In this document: piece after piece, positions 1-10,290 of the stretch
Position numbering within the stretch: position 1 is the stretch's first letter
Layout of the letters: each line of letters starts with the position of its first letter
Assembly (NCBI GenBank): GCA_034190875.2
Contig: CM067356.1
Span: 55,116,230-55,180,229 of the forward strand
DNA from: Urechis unicinctus
Lineage: Eukaryota; Annelida; Polychaeta; Xenopneusta; Urechidae
DNA: 64,000 bases
Reading direction: 5' to 3'
The notes under the pieces: model-generated
Told to the model about the DNA's origin: nothing
Databases searched by the model: none
The model's input: only the letters and a program-made list of their open reading frames with translations
Program-made: the position numbers and the translations under genes

Positions 1-1106
1 AGATGGCTGAAAGCAAACAATTCCCTGTATAGTGATGTTCATATTAATGAATGCTGGTCAGATGAATCGGCCAAACACAATGCAGAATTGTGTGAAGCAA
101 TGACACAGCCATGTTCACATCATGTGACTATAGACGTAAGAATGGAAAAGGATGACAGCGAATCAGAATTGGCTGAATTAAATCATGTGACACAAAGCTC
201 AGAGAGAATGGACAGTGATAAGATGAAATCTGAATTGGCTAAGTTAAATCCAGTGACATAAGCCACAGAAAAAATGGAAATTGAAGAGGTAGAATCAGAG
301 TTAAATCCAGTGACACAAGACTCAGAGAGAATGGAAATTGATCAGACAGAATCAGAATTGGCTATGAAACAAATTGATTGTGAAACACATGTGTGCAATG
401 AAACTGAGAAGACCATAAGGGTATCAAAACGCTGCCAATGGGTTAGTAAGCATGTTGTGGACGCACATACTGATTCAACGGGATTTGTTCTTCAAGATGT
501 ACCAAAAGATGGCAACTGCTTGTTTACAACTCTCTGTTAGATACAAAGAGAATTGTCACAATAACACCAGTATCATTGAGACAACAAGTGGCAAAAACCA
601 TGTCCCACCATTCAGAGAATTACAAAGATTTTGTCTGTGCAAGAATGGAGGCTAATAACCACATGAATGCTGATACAGAACAACCAAGAGAAGTAAATAA
701 TGACATTGCCAATGTGGCTGATCAAACAGACAGACAGGAAATACAATGGTTCACCTATCTTGATGATCTGGAAATTGGAAATCAATGGGGTGAGCATATA
801 GCATTGCATGCTATGGCAGATTTGTTTTCCATTGAAATACACAGATCAGAGACAAACGACATATTGATTATATATTCAAGACACCAATGTGTGCATATAT
901 TTCATCTAGCACTGCAGGGGCAGTATCAATATGATGCTCTGGAGCCAGTTACTGTACAACCCACAAGCTCAAACCCAAATGCTGTAATTCAAAGCACAGA
1001 TATGCAATGTGATGAGTCAGTAAAAGAAACGGCAGAGACTGTTGAGAGACAATGCAGTTGCTACTGTCTGAAGGCTACCTTATGAGACCAGTAGGGTCAA
1101 TACAAA
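1..1106 (+). pseudogene. Helentron ORF, OTU cysteine-protease region (broken)
   Basis: This is the upstream part of a large Helentron protein that begins before the window. Bases 1-540 read in one frame except for a TAA at 259-261. They encode an acidic stretch with three to four imperfect repeats built on SELxxLNPVT and SERMEID. An OTU-type active-site motif, VPKDGNCLF, follows near 500-530, with the nucleophile in D-G-N-C. The reading frame ends at 540 and the domain continues one frame over from about 541 to 1085, including WGEHIALHAMADLFSIEIH, which matches the OTU core pattern. OTU domains are known upstream of RepHel in Helentrons, where their role is presumed deubiquitination. The frameshift and stop make this copy inactive, unless the frameshift is an assembly error. 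Confidence 0.7.
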
Positions 1107-1770
1107 CCCTGACATGTCATGTAAAGTGATCAATGTTACTCCTGCTGAGTCCGTAAAACCAATGACTCTACTTACTGATCCCAATTTGGAAGAGCTAGCT
1201 AATCCTGACAAATATCCTAATGGAGCGAACATTCTGACTACAGAACGATCTGTCAGGTTGCATCCTCGCAAGTACTTGAACCAAAGACTATTGGATTGTC
1301 ATGGATGGTTTGCTTAATCAATAGAATATCAGTGCTCAATATGCAGTTGAAAATGCACAAATTCACAGTAACATTAACCACATAGTGTTCCGCAGGGCTA
1401 AAGGCACTATCCATGAAGGCAAACCACTAACAGTTGGTGATGTGAAAAGGATGGATACTATTGGTAACTTTATCAAAGATGACCATGGTTATCAAATTTT
1501 GAAGAATGTCAGATATACTTTCAATCTCTTTACTATGATGTACTGGCAACTTGGAACTCCAACATGTCTCTGCAGCAGATATGCAATGGCATGATTTGCT
1601 ACAGAGCATAGCCCGTCAATATGGAAAAGTATTGAGTGACGATGATGTGAAATCACTATCCTTTTAGGAAAGAAGCATGTGGTTACGTACGAAACCTGTT
1701 ACAGCTGCACGCCACTTTAAGTATAGACTGGAGCTATTATTTAAGAGATGTTCTCTAATCAAAAGCACAG
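1107..1770 (+). pseudogene. Helentron helitron-like N-terminal region (broken)
   Basis: Conserved blocks of the Helitron_like_N region are readable in several frames. They include HPRKYLNQRLLDC near 1260, FRRAKGTIHEGKPLTVGDVK near 1388-1447, a stretch around IKDDHGYQILKNVRY, and SIARQYGKVLSDDDVKSL near 1605-1660. VTAARHFKYRLELLFK near 1700-1745 leads into the Rep domain. Stops and shifts occur at about 1316, 1592 and 1665. The frame is cut at 1775/1776 by Gypsy-1 and resumes at 6922 after the duplicated CCTAT. The family normally reads continuously from here into the HUH nuclease. Confidence 0.7.
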
Positions 1771-1775
1771 CCTAT

Positions 1776-1879
1776 TGTCATACCTCTGTATCGCGTATGA
1801 AGATGGTTCACAATTATATAGTTCCAACCAGACTGACGGCTCTGTGTTTACTATATCTATTATCTATCATATCATTACA
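1776..1879 (+). repeat. Gypsy-1 5' LTR (104 bp)
   Basis: Starts TGTCATACC and ends CATTACA, giving the canonical TG...CA ends. It matches the right LTR base for base. At 104 bp it is at the very short end for gypsy elements. I see no standard AATAAA signal in it; ATTATATAG at about 1813-1821 is the nearest TATA-like string. Confidence 0.93.
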
Positions 1880-2434
1880 TGGTGGCAGCGGCGGAGAAAT
1901 TCAAACCCACAGCATGAATTCCGATGGACTATAGATACGTGTGAACCACATCTCGGATCTCCGACTGCACTGTACCGGACAATTCTTACCGTTTCGCTCC
2001 CGCTGACGAGCAGACGCCGCCGCCCGGCTGAGATCGCCATTTTTGCCTGCCGACCACAACTCGGTCGCCGCCGTCCCCGGAAACATTCCGGCAACTACTG
2101 CGCTCCCACAACACTCTACTGACTGTGTTGAGCCGATACTGAGAGAACTTGTGTGATATTTGTGTGCGCCATAGCCGCTGCAACCCAGAACTATGTTGCC
2201 GTACCCGACAGTGCCGTGTCCTTCCGCGCTGTGATGACAGACGAAAAGGACTAAAGCAGACTTCCGGTGTCAACTTTCGCTGCTCCCGACACCCCCTACC
2301 GCAAGTCATGTCAACATCTGCTGTTCCAGACACCCCCTTCGGCGAACGAAGCCATAACTCAAAACTCTACGCGAATAAATAATCCGTTTGCAGACCGATA
2401 CGCTACTTCCGGTGAGCGATAATACGGGAGAATT
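1880..2434 (+). other. Gypsy-1 untranslated leader and presumptive PBS
   Basis: Starts immediately after the LTR with TGGTGGCAGCGGCGG, the expected position of a tRNA primer-binding site; I did not assign the tRNA. The rest is GC-rich noncoding leader up to the gag ATG at 2435. No gene is seen here. Confidence 0.6.
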
Positions 2435-2683
2435 ATGGCGGTTAAACAATCGAAAACACCAGAAATGAACTGGCAACACGAGCCACTGGCGGACTCGTTT
2501 CGGGCGTTTAAGGCTCGAATGCTGCTGTACTTTGAGGATGGCGAGATCACTGACACTGCCAAACAGGCCACGAAGATTAAGCTCGCACTGGGGGATGAAG
2601 GTATGCGTAGAATCATGGCATTCGGACTGACAGAGACTGAACAGAAAAGCCCAGATCAGATCTGGAATCTTATAGAGAGTTAG
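2435..2683 (+). CDS. gag: Gypsy-1 gag, N-terminal part ending at in-frame TAG
   Basis: This 82-codon open frame begins at ATG 2435 (MAVKQSKTPEMNW). It is the start of the capsid-like Gag, with a retrotransposon-gag pattern (FRAFKARMLLYFED... then IKLALGDEGMRRI). It stops at TAG 2681-2683. The downstream frame (2684-6562) is in exactly the same phase and continues the Gag homology with no gap. The TAG is therefore a single nonsense change or a suppressible codon rather than a normal boundary, because it lies inside the capsid domain. Confidence 0.8.
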   Translation: MAVKQSKTPEMNWQHEPLADSFRAFKARMLLYFEDGEITDTAKQATKIKLALGDEGMRRIMAFGLTETEQKSPDQIWNLIES

Positions 2684-5600
2684 GTGGATGCCTCTGCTAA
2701 AATAAACTTTCGTGTCCACAGGCTTGAGCTTGCGTCCATGAGACAAAAGGATGATGAATGTGTGACTGAGTATGTCTCTAGGTTGAGGGAGAAGGCAAAC
2801 AAATGTGTGTTCGAACAGGCAGAATTAAATGAAAGACTTATTGAGATGGTAATTCTGTCAACCAGGTTTGTAGATTTCAGGAAAGAGCTTCTGACTAAGG
2901 CGATCGGGCACCCTATCAAAGAGGTTATAGAGCGGGGAAGAGATTATGAAGCCATAGAGGCCAGCCAGCGGTCTCTCAGATCCCTCTACACCACCAACAT
3001 AGATGCTATGAAATCCAACAGGGACTCCTCCCAGGCCCAGTCTTTTAGTCGCAATAAACCATGCCAAAATTGCACCCTGAGACATGCTTTTGGGTCCTGT
3101 CCGGCCTACCGCGACAGATGCTCAGCCTGTGGCGCTAAGGGGCACTGGAAGAAAGCGTGTCGCAGAACGAGAGGCGGCACCATGCCGTTACAGGACGACA
3201 AGTATACAGCACCAGATACGAGGGCCAGTTGTAACTCGCCAACTACAGCCCAACAGGATCGGAAACCTCAAGCCAACACTAGAAGGGCACATCAGTACAA
3301 GCCCGGCTTCAGGAAGCAACACGAGTTGTACGTGAATGAATCGCAGGAGGAAGCAGTTGAGTCGGTTGATTACGCCGCAGCGTTCAATGTGATTACCATT
3401 TCAGATATCTCGACAGACGGTCCATCAGAGGCATACACAACCTTAATGGTGGAACATGACAACCCTCCCGTCAAAGGGCCAATACGACTCAAGGTCGACA
3501 CTGGCGCGGGTGGAAATACCTTGCCCATGCGTACCTATCGGCAAATGTTTGGAGCCACAGACCCTTCAGAGATCCTACACCCAGAGCCAAGGGTGAAACT
3601 GACTTCCTACAGGGGTGACTACATCCCATGTCTGGGATCTATAACGCTCCAGATCCGGAAGCCTAACCACAAGGTTGCCACCGCTAGCAAGTTTTTTGTC
3701 GTTGATGTCAATGGACCAGCCATCTTGGGGTTGCCAACTTGCAGATCAATGGGTATCGTTGAGATCAAAGTGGATGCTGCCAAGAAAGAAGGGCCAGGAA
3801 CTACAGACCTGCCCGCCCCTGTGCCTCCATCGGGAAGAGACCCAGCGACCACTCTCTTGCCGGTCCCTGTCCCCCCGCCAGGCACCAAGCTCGACACCCT
3901 ACAGGACTTGATCACCTGGTTTCCAGACTGTTTTGACGACATTGGCAATTTCCAGGGTGAGGAACATTTGCAAGTTAGGGGCGATGCCACCCCATTTATC
4001 GACCCACCGCGCCGGATGTCCATACACCTCGGGCCCAAGATCAAGACAGAGCTGGATCAAATGGAGGAAAAGGGAATCATTCGAAAGGTCACAAAAGCCA
4101 CAGATTGGTGTTCCAGCCTCACATACGCTCTGAAAAAGGATGGAAGCCTTCGTGTGTGTCTGGACCCTCAAAGGCTCAACCAAGCCCTGAGGAAAAGGCC
4201 CCACCAAATACCTACAGTGGAGGAAATCACACCTGCCTTTGCCCAGGCAAAATTCTTCACGAAACTAGATGCGAAAGCCGGTTACTGGAGTGTACACCTC
4301 AGCGAAGAATCCCAGGAATTGACCACGTTCCGCACACCATTTGGTCGATATTGCTTCAAGAGGTTGCCGTTTGGGCTGTGCATCAGCCAAGACGCGTTCC
4401 AGGAACACATGGATCGCATCATTCAGCAATGTGACGGCTGCACAGGTATCAGTGATGATATAGTGGTCTATGGACAATCAGAAGAAGAACACGACAGGAG
4501 GCTATGCGAGTTCCTTCTTGTTGCACGAAAGGAAGGTCTGAAGCTAAATTCCACAAAATGTGCGGTCAAAGCAAAGCAGATCACCTTCTTTGGGCGACTA
4601 TACACTGACCATGGCGTATTCCCGGATCCGATCAAGGTGCAAGACCTCACGAACATGCCAGCGCCAGCAGACCGCAAGGACCTAGAAAGATTCCTCGGCC
4701 TCGCCACATTTCTAGGACCACACATTCCAAACCTACCGACCCACTCAGCTTGCCTAAGGGACCTTACCAAGGCAGAGACTCCCTTCGTGTGGCACGACGA
4801 CCATCAGGCTGCTTTTGAGGTTATCAAGCAGATCGCAGCGAACCACATAGGGCTGAAATACTACGACGCCGGAAAACCCCTCACACTAGAGGTGGATGCA
4901 TCAATGAAGGGCCTGGGCGCCGCCCTGGTACAGGACACCGTTCCCATATGCTTCGCCAGCAAAGCCCTAAACCCCACGCAGTCCAACTATAGCAGTATAG
5001 AACGAGAATGCCTCGCCATTGTCCACGGCCTCCAAAGGTTTCATCACTACCTATACAGTCGCACCTTCACAATCATATCGGACTGCAAACCCCTGGAGAC
5101 CATCTTCAAGAAACCGCTCCACACTGCACCACCAAGGCTGCAACGGATGATGATAAAGATCCAGGGGTACGATTTTGATCTCAAGTACCGCCCGGGGAAA
5201 GAGATGACGATTGCCGACACCCTATCGCGCCTGCCCAATCCAGCGAGAGCGGCTGAAATCAGCCTTGATCATAGGGTGGATGGGATGTATGATGGCCACC
5301 ACATCGACCTCCTCAACTTCTCCACAGCTAAACAGGAGCAGATCCGCCTTGAGACAATGCGAGACCCGGTGCTGGCAGCTTTATCCCAGGTCATATTCAC
5401 AGGTTGGCCGGGTGACATAAAGGAGCTTCCAACGGATTTGCGAGACTTCTGGAGTTTCCGTGACGAGCTTGCGATTGAAAATGGTGTCATCTTCAAGGGA
5501 CGACAGGTCCTCATCCCTGAGCCGATCCAGGCAGACATCCTCGACCAACTTCACCTGGGCCACCAAGGCATAGAGAAAACGTGTCGGTTGGCCCGTGAGA

Positions 5601-6562
5601 GCGTTTACTGGCCCAGGATGCACAAGGATGTTGAAGCCCTGGTGAAGGGATGCCCCCAATGTCAAAGCCTTCAACCTGCCCAACCACACGAGCCTCTCAA
5701 GTCACACGAGAAACCCAGCACCCCATGGACGAAGCTTGGGACCGACCTCTTCACTGTCGAGGGCAAGGATTACCTCATCATAGCTGACTACTACAGTTTA
5801 TACCCCATAGTGGTACCGCTGACGTCCCAGACAGCAAGGGTAGTAATATCGTCGACCAAGCACATTCTAGGCCTCTTCGGAACTCCAAGAGAGATCGTCT
5901 CCGACAACGGGCCATGCTTCTTGAGTGAGTACGACAAATTCTGCACTGAATGGGGCATTACGCACACCACAAGCAGCCCAAGGTATCCCAGATCGAATGG
6001 GTTCATCGAGAACAGAGTCAAATACGTGAAGAGGACCATCATTAAATGTGCCAGATCTCACCAGGACATCGACCGAGCGCTGTTGAACCTTAGGGCCACC
6101 CCTATTGATGCTGTTCTGCCAAGCCCCGCGGAGATGCTATTCAATAGGCCTGTATCAACGGTACTACCTAGCAGAGCTGAGCATCACCCAGTACAGGCGT
6201 ACCAAGACCGCCATCAACAGAGGACACCCCTCCAGAAGGAATACGGTGACAGCCACACCAAACCCCTACCGCCACTCCACGCAGGACAGAACGTCACTGT
6301 ATTTGATGGGCGACAAAAGGAATGGTTCCCGGCCCGGGTTATGACCCGCGACAGTGAGAGAAGCTACACAGTGGAAACAAATGGTGGCAGCACAGTTCGA
6401 AGGAACCGCCACCATCTCAGGGAAACAAACAGCGTGGCACAACAGGCACCAGGCGACCCCTCTACGGAAGCTCCACCACAGGCCACGACCCAAGCGCGTT
6501 TTTGCTCCTCCCGATGTGTGCCCTCCAACACCCTCCAAAGGTTCCACAGGCATCACATGTAG
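2684..6562 (+). CDS. gag-pol: Gypsy-1 gag-pol polyprotein
   Basis: An uninterrupted frame of about 1290 codons, in phase with the gag start upstream. Domains in order: the rest of capsid; two zinc knuckles from residue 127 (an unusual CQNC... and a CCHC CSACGAKGHWKKAC); an aspartic protease with DTGA at D272; and reverse transcriptase, whose catalytic pair is SDD (D591, D592) in GISDDIVVYG instead of the usual YxDD. RNase H has LEVDAS at D738. The integrase has an HHCC zinc region (HLGHQG...CPQCQ) and a D1021, D1074, E1109 triad. The C-terminus is short and basic with no chromodomain. Frames for all enzymatic domains are intact, so apart from the gag TAG the element looks competent. It is inserted into the Helentron Rep gene. 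Confidence 0.93.
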   Translation: MDASAKINFRVHRLELASMRQKDDECVTEYVSRLREKANKCVFEQAELNERLIEMVILSTRFVDFRKELLTKAIGHPIKEVIERGRDYEAIEASQRSLRSLYTTNIDAMKSNRDSSQAQSFSRNKPCQNCTLRHAFGSCPAYRDRCSACGAKGHWKKACRRTRGGTMPLQDDKYTAPDTRASCNSPTTAQQDRKPQANTRRAHQYKPGFRKQHELYVNESQEEAVESVDYAAAFNVITISDISTDGPSEAYTTLMVEHDNPPVKGPIRLKVDTGAGGNTLPMRTYRQMFGATDPSEILHPEPRVKLTSYRGDYIPCLGSITLQIRKPNHKVATASKFFVVDVNGPAILGLPTCRSMGIVEIKVDAAKKEGPGTTDLPAPVPPSGRDPATTLLPVPVPPPGTKLDTLQDLITWFPDCFDDIGNFQGEEHLQVRGDATPFIDPPRRMSIHLGPKIKTELDQMEEKGIIRKVTKATDWCSSLTYALKKDGSLRVCLDPQRLNQALRKRPHQIPTVEEITPAFAQAKFFTKLDAKAGYWSVHLSEESQELTTFRTPFGRYCFKRLPFGLCISQDAFQEHMDRIIQQCDGCTGISDDIVVYGQSEEEHDRRLCEFLLVARKEGLKLNSTKCAVKAKQITFFGRLYTDHGVFPDPIKVQDLTNMPAPADRKDLERFLGLATFLGPHIPNLPTHSACLRDLTKAETPFVWHDDHQAAFEVIKQIAANHIGLKYYDAGKPLTLEVDASMKGLGAALVQDTVPICFASKALNPTQSNYSSIERECLAIVHGLQRFHHYLYSRTFTIISDCKPLETIFKKPLHTAPPRLQRMMIKIQGYDFDLKYRPGKEMTIADTLSRLPNPARAAEISLDHRVDGMYDGHHIDLLNFSTAKQEQIRLETMRDPVLAALSQVIFTGWPGDIKELPTDLRDFWSFRDELAIENGVIFKGRQVLIPEPIQADILDQLHLGHQGIEKTCRLARESVYWPRMHKDVEALVKGCPQCQSLQPAQPHEPLKSHEKPSTPWTKLGTDLFTVEGKDYLIIADYYSLYPIVVPLTSQTARVVISSTKHILGLFGTPREIVSDNGPCFLSEYDKFCTEWGITHTTSSPRYPRSNGFIENRVKYVKRTIIKCARSHQDIDRALLNLRATPIDAVLPSPAEMLFNRPVSTVLPSRAEHHPVQAYQDRHQQRTPLQKEYGDSHTKPLPPLHAGQNVTVFDGRQKEWFPARVMTRDSERSYTVETNGGSTVRRNRHHLRETNSVAQQAPGDPSTEAPPQATTQARFCSSRCVPSNTLQRFHRHHM

Positions 6563-6817
6563 CCGGTCGGGTCGGGTCATAAGAAGACCAGCTAGGTTTC
6601 TTGAGTAGCCCACTCTATATATGAAAGAATGAGTAGTTAGATATGGTATTGGGTTATGAATAATTATTTTTGACAAGAAATACAACGAATTTTGTTAACG
6701 ATATTGCTCGGCTGTAATACTAGCCATGTGTCATCACATATTCGCGATTAATGTTTTAGTATTGCTCATGTTCTACTTCTTATTATTATTATTATTTTTT
6801 TTTTTAAACAAGGGGAA
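6563..6817 (+). other. Gypsy-1 3' untranslated segment with polypurine tract
   Basis: AT-rich noncoding sequence between the pol stop and the right LTR. It contains (TTA)n and a T run at 6781-6805, followed by AAACAAGGGGAA just before the LTR, the expected polypurine tract. No env-like frame is present. Confidence 0.7.
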
Positions 6818-6921
6818 TGTCATACCTCTGTATCGCGTATGAAGATGGTTCACAATTATATAGTTCCAACCAGACTGACGGCTCTGTGTTTACTATATCT
6901 ATTATCTATCATATCATTACA
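6818..6921 (+). repeat. Gypsy-1 3' LTR (104 bp)
   Basis: Identical over 104 bp to 1776-1879 and followed by the target duplication CCTAT at 6922-6926. Confidence 0.93.
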
Positions 6922-6926
6922 CCTAT

Positions 6927-7518
6927 TGTTGAAATTGTTGATTTTGCTATCAGAATAGAGTTTCAAGCCCGAGGCTCTCCTCACGCAAACACATTGCTGT
7001 GGGTCAAAAATACTCCCAAACTGGATGAAAACTCAGAAAAAGAAATCTGTGAGTTCATTGATTAGCATATCTCAGTGTCGAAGGCCCTCATTAAAAAGAC
7101 AGACTATGTATCTAAGCTACAAAGTCACAGACACTCAGCCTCTTGTCGTAGAAAGGGGAAGTTCCGATTCGACTATCCTAAAACTCCCAGCCCACAAACA
7201 CTCATTGCAAGAGAATCACAAGATGATAAGGTCTCTAAAGTGTTGAGCGACAAAGAAACAGTTGCAGACATTTATCTGGATGATTTGCTAGAAAAAGCAG
7301 ATGTAGACATTAATGATTACATCAATGCATTGAAAGTGTCAGAAAAGGGAACACATATAGTTCTACAACGCAAGCCGAGTGACTCCAATACCCCTCCTTT
7401 CAATCCAACTGTCTTGAAAGCATTTTTGGCCAATATAGATCTGCAATTTATTGTGGATGCATATGCATGTATCATGTACATTTGTTCTTATGCGACAAAA
7501 AGGGTGAGAATGGCATAG
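6927..7518 (+). pseudogene. Helentron HUH Rep endonuclease domain (broken)
   Basis: Continues the Helentron protein after Gypsy-1. The Rep nuclease core motif appears as RGSPHANTLLWV near 6968-7005. The family signature is H-U-H, so the second metal-binding histidine has become asparagine here (codon AAC). A frameshift lies near 7065. From 7075 the frame runs through IYLDDLLEKADVDINDYINAL to the tyrosine region AYACIMYICSYATK at about 7460-7500, where the two Tyr residues three apart match the Y2 catalytic pattern. The frame ends at TAG 7516-7518, with homology continuing one frame over. The HUH change alone would be expected to abolish nicking. Confidence 0.75.
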
Positions 7519-8036
7519 GTCAATTGTTGAAACAAGCAGCAAATGAATACAAAGACAGCGATGTGAGGGAAATTTTGAGACATGTTGCATCCACATTTCT
7601 AAACCACACAGAATTGAGTGCACAAGAAGCGGTGTATAGAATTCTGTCAATGCCCATGAGACGATGGAGCAGAAAGGTTGTTTTCATAGACACTAATCCT
7701 CAGATGGAGCGTAGTGCAGTTTTGAAACCAAAAAGAGGAAAACAAAGAGGATAGTGTTGAAGATGTCTTCCAAAAAAACATTGTGATAAGATATGCTGCT
7801 AGGCCATTGGATCTTGAACATATGTGTCTTGCAGAATGTGCTAGCACCTACACGGTTTCACTTGATGAAAGAGCTGAATTGCCAAAACACATTGTGCTTG
7901 TAAATGGAATGAGTCAAATGCACAGACGCAGATCTCAGGCTGTTATCCGTTTCAGAAAGTACCGTTCAGCAGATGATGCGAGTAATTTCTACAGAAATGA
8001 TGCTATTTGTACTGTGGCTAGATGAAGACCTTGACT
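7467..8036 (+). pseudogene. Helentron Rep-helicase linker (broken)
   Basis: Two frames, 7467-7754 (GQLLKQAANEYKDSDVREIL... SAQEAVYRILSMPMRRWSR) and 7783-8025 (LEHMCLAECASTYTVSL...), cover the conserved region between Rep and helicase in Helitrons. A further shift near 8000 gives LWLDEDLDLL, which reads into the MITE insertion site at 8037. The family continues as LGTYADSRTHYFARKDECMEI, which is found on the far side of the MITE from 8455. Confidence 0.7.
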
Positions 8037-8042
8037 TACTTG

Positions 8043-8451
8043 TGTTATAATGCTATTCTATTCTAAAGTTCCCCCCTACCACTCACCTTAATTATCGGCA
8101 CGATATGGCCCGCCAATACTCATATACTAGAGTTTCTAGCTTATGCGCTCTCCTTCGTTCGTTGCTGCCTGTGGTTGCTGGAGTGGGGACTAGCCAGAGG
8201 AAAATAACGCGAGTCCTGGAGTAGAGTTGCTTATTCGATTTATTTAAGTTTTAACAATGAAGCTCCCTGGAAATCTCGGTCTGAATCTTGTCCCTGACTA
8301 GATGGTCTCCCTTAATTCATATGCGTGGACAGGTTATATAGTCCCTCGGGAGTTCGATTTCCCAGAGGACTTTGACCTACCCACGGGCCATATCGTGCCG
8401 ATAATTAAGGTGAGTGGTAGGGGGTAACTTTAGAATAGAAAAGCATTATAA
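8043..8451 (+). mobile_element. 409-bp MITE with ~65-bp terminal inverted repeats
   Basis: The left end (about 8045-8110: TTATAATGC, then a block ending GGCACGATATGGCCC) is repeated in inverse orientation at about 8384-8451, with only a few mismatches over roughly 65 bp. It has no coding capacity. TACTTG flanks it on both sides (8037-8042 and 8452-8457). Excising the element plus one copy rejoins the Helentron helicase frame, which shows that it is an insertion. The superfamily was not assigned. The central 270 bp is not repetitive. Confidence 0.85.
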
Positions 8452-8457
8452 TACTTG

Positions 8458-10290
8458 GCACTTATGCTGACTCCCGCACACACTATTTTGCTCGGAAAGA
8501 TGAATGCATGGAAATAGAAAACCAGTTCACCAAAAACATGGAATTGATTGATGAAGCTGTTCATGAACATGCAGTCAATGGTCTGCCGGTTCACATGTGG
8601 TCAAATATTGCTCCCAAAACAGAACAAGATTTTAATGATCGTGCCGAAGGTTCGGAGTTAGAAAGAGACATAGAACAGGAAGATCTTGGTGCTAATGTTC
8701 ATCTTATTGAACACACAATATGGTGAACCATCCTCAGACATTGTGGCTCGATATGAATCAGTTGTTGATAAAGAAAGAATTTCTCCCCCAGAATATAGAG
8801 AAATGGTGCGCAGACTGAATACCAAACAGAGACAGATTGTATTCTACCATAGGCAATGGTACAAGAGAGCAGTCGTGTCAATGAAACAGGGCACACGTGA
8901 CGAACAATACAGAGTATTTCTAAGTGGCCTAGGTGGAGTTGGTAAAAGTCATGTCATAAAACTGATTTGTTCTGACACAAAACGAAGCTGCATTCAATGT
9001 AGGAGGTTTGACTATTCTCTCTGCATAACTGCTGACAGCTAGAAGATTTGGTTAAAATGAGTCACTCACATGTGAAAAACTTGATTCTCTACGCATGAAA
9101 ATGAATTTTTTTAGCTTAAAGGTCATTGGTGAAGTTTCCATGGTTGGATCAGACATGTTATTAAGCATACAACAGAGACTGAATTAGATAAAAAGGGGTG
9201 AAAGGATGAAACCGCGTTGTTTGGTAATGTGTGCATACTGGCGATCTATTCCAAATTGCTTCAGTGAAACAAAGTCACATGTTTGACCCTGTACGTGACC
9301 CGCTTGCCAGATTACGTGGTTCTCTGTGGAAAGAACACATTCAGCTTCACAAACTTGATGAGATCAGGCGACAGGAAGATGACTCATTCTTTGCAGAATT
9401 GCTCTGTAGATTACGAACAGTCTAAAGAGATCAAGCATCATGATGCAAACTACCCCGAAGACATCCTACACGTATTTGCTTTGAATTGGGATGTTGATTA
9501 TTGGAATGCCGAACGATTGAATGCTCTAGCTCCAAGAAAAGAGGATCGTGTCTTAACCAAAGCAGTTGATGATAACGGAGATAGCACTGGACTGGTTGAC
9601 TTGGAAAATATTAGTGGATGCAAATCCCGTACTGAAACTAGAGGACTACACACAATATTAGAGCGTTGTATTGGTGTAAAAGAAATGGTTTTATATAACG
9701 TGGATACATCAGACGGATTGGTAAATGGTGTCATAGGAACAGTCACTGCAGTTATCGTGGATAATTCACATAAAGTGTTGGTTGTATTGGTTAGATTTGA
9801 CAATGAGAATGTTGGCAAAAAAGCAATATCCAGAATCAGTCCCCATTTTCAGACATGATGGTCACTATGGACAAATAAAACAAGTGGAAAGGTGCACAAA
9901 TTGCTCGACGTCAGTTCCCACACCCTCTTGCATAGGCTGTCACCATTCACAAATGTCAAGGTCTTACCGTTGAACAAATTGTTGTTAGCATGAAGGAAGC
10001 TGCAAAGTTTGGCAAAGGGCAAGTTTATGTTGCATTCAGACGAGTTAAGAACCTGTCAGGTCTTCATATAATTGATTTCAATGCCAAAGCTATCAAGACA
10101 AATCCAAAAATTGCCGATGAGATGATAGACATGCGAACAAGGTGCATACCACAATATTATCCTCCTGGTCTTTTTGCACTGAGCAACCCAGAATGGTTGA
10201 CGGTTGGCCATCTTAACTTAATTTCTTCGATAGAATGGTTGACCTCAAATGCCCAGAAGAAAATGAAATTCTTTCCAAAACAGATGTAAT
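8458..10290 (+). pseudogene. Helentron PIF1-like helicase domain (broken)
   Basis: SF1B helicase of the RepHel protein, read in at least six frame segments. 8508-8726 holds DECMEIENQFTKNMELIDEA. 8686-9042 holds the Walker A motif GLGGVGKSHVIKL at about 8925-8965. A degraded stretch at 9043-9230 follows. ILAIGDLFQIASVKQ near 9235 corresponds to the GD(Q)xQ motif. 9283-9858 carries LHVFALNWDVDYWNAERLNAL and the C-terminal helicase core. 9990-10289 carries GQVYVAFRRVKNLSGLHI, equivalent to motif VI. The domain would unwind DNA during rolling-circle transposition. Multiple frameshifts and stops mean it cannot be made as one protein. Confidence 0.78.

Larger units (their letters stand above)
1776..6921 (+). 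mobile_element. Gypsy-1: Ty3/gypsy LTR retrotransposon, 5146 bp
   Basis: This is a complete element bounded by two identical 104-bp LTRs and flanked on both sides by the 5-bp duplication CCTAT (1771-1775 and 6922-6926). Removing the element and one CCTAT restores continuity of the Helentron Rep region. The order gag, protease, RT, RNase H, integrase is that of Metaviridae. A GTGGCAGC-type presumptive primer site follows the left LTR at 1880. A purine-rich AAACAAGGGGAA precedes the right LTR. The pol resembles the K02A2.6-like lineage common in invertebrates. Identical LTRs imply a recent insertion. The only obvious lesion is one TAG inside gag. Confidence 0.93.

Noticed and set aside
1080-1271. 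Small minus-strand ORFs overlapping the Helentron, Gypsy and LINE coding regions
   Set aside because: They are antisense shadows of clearly coding plus-strand frames.
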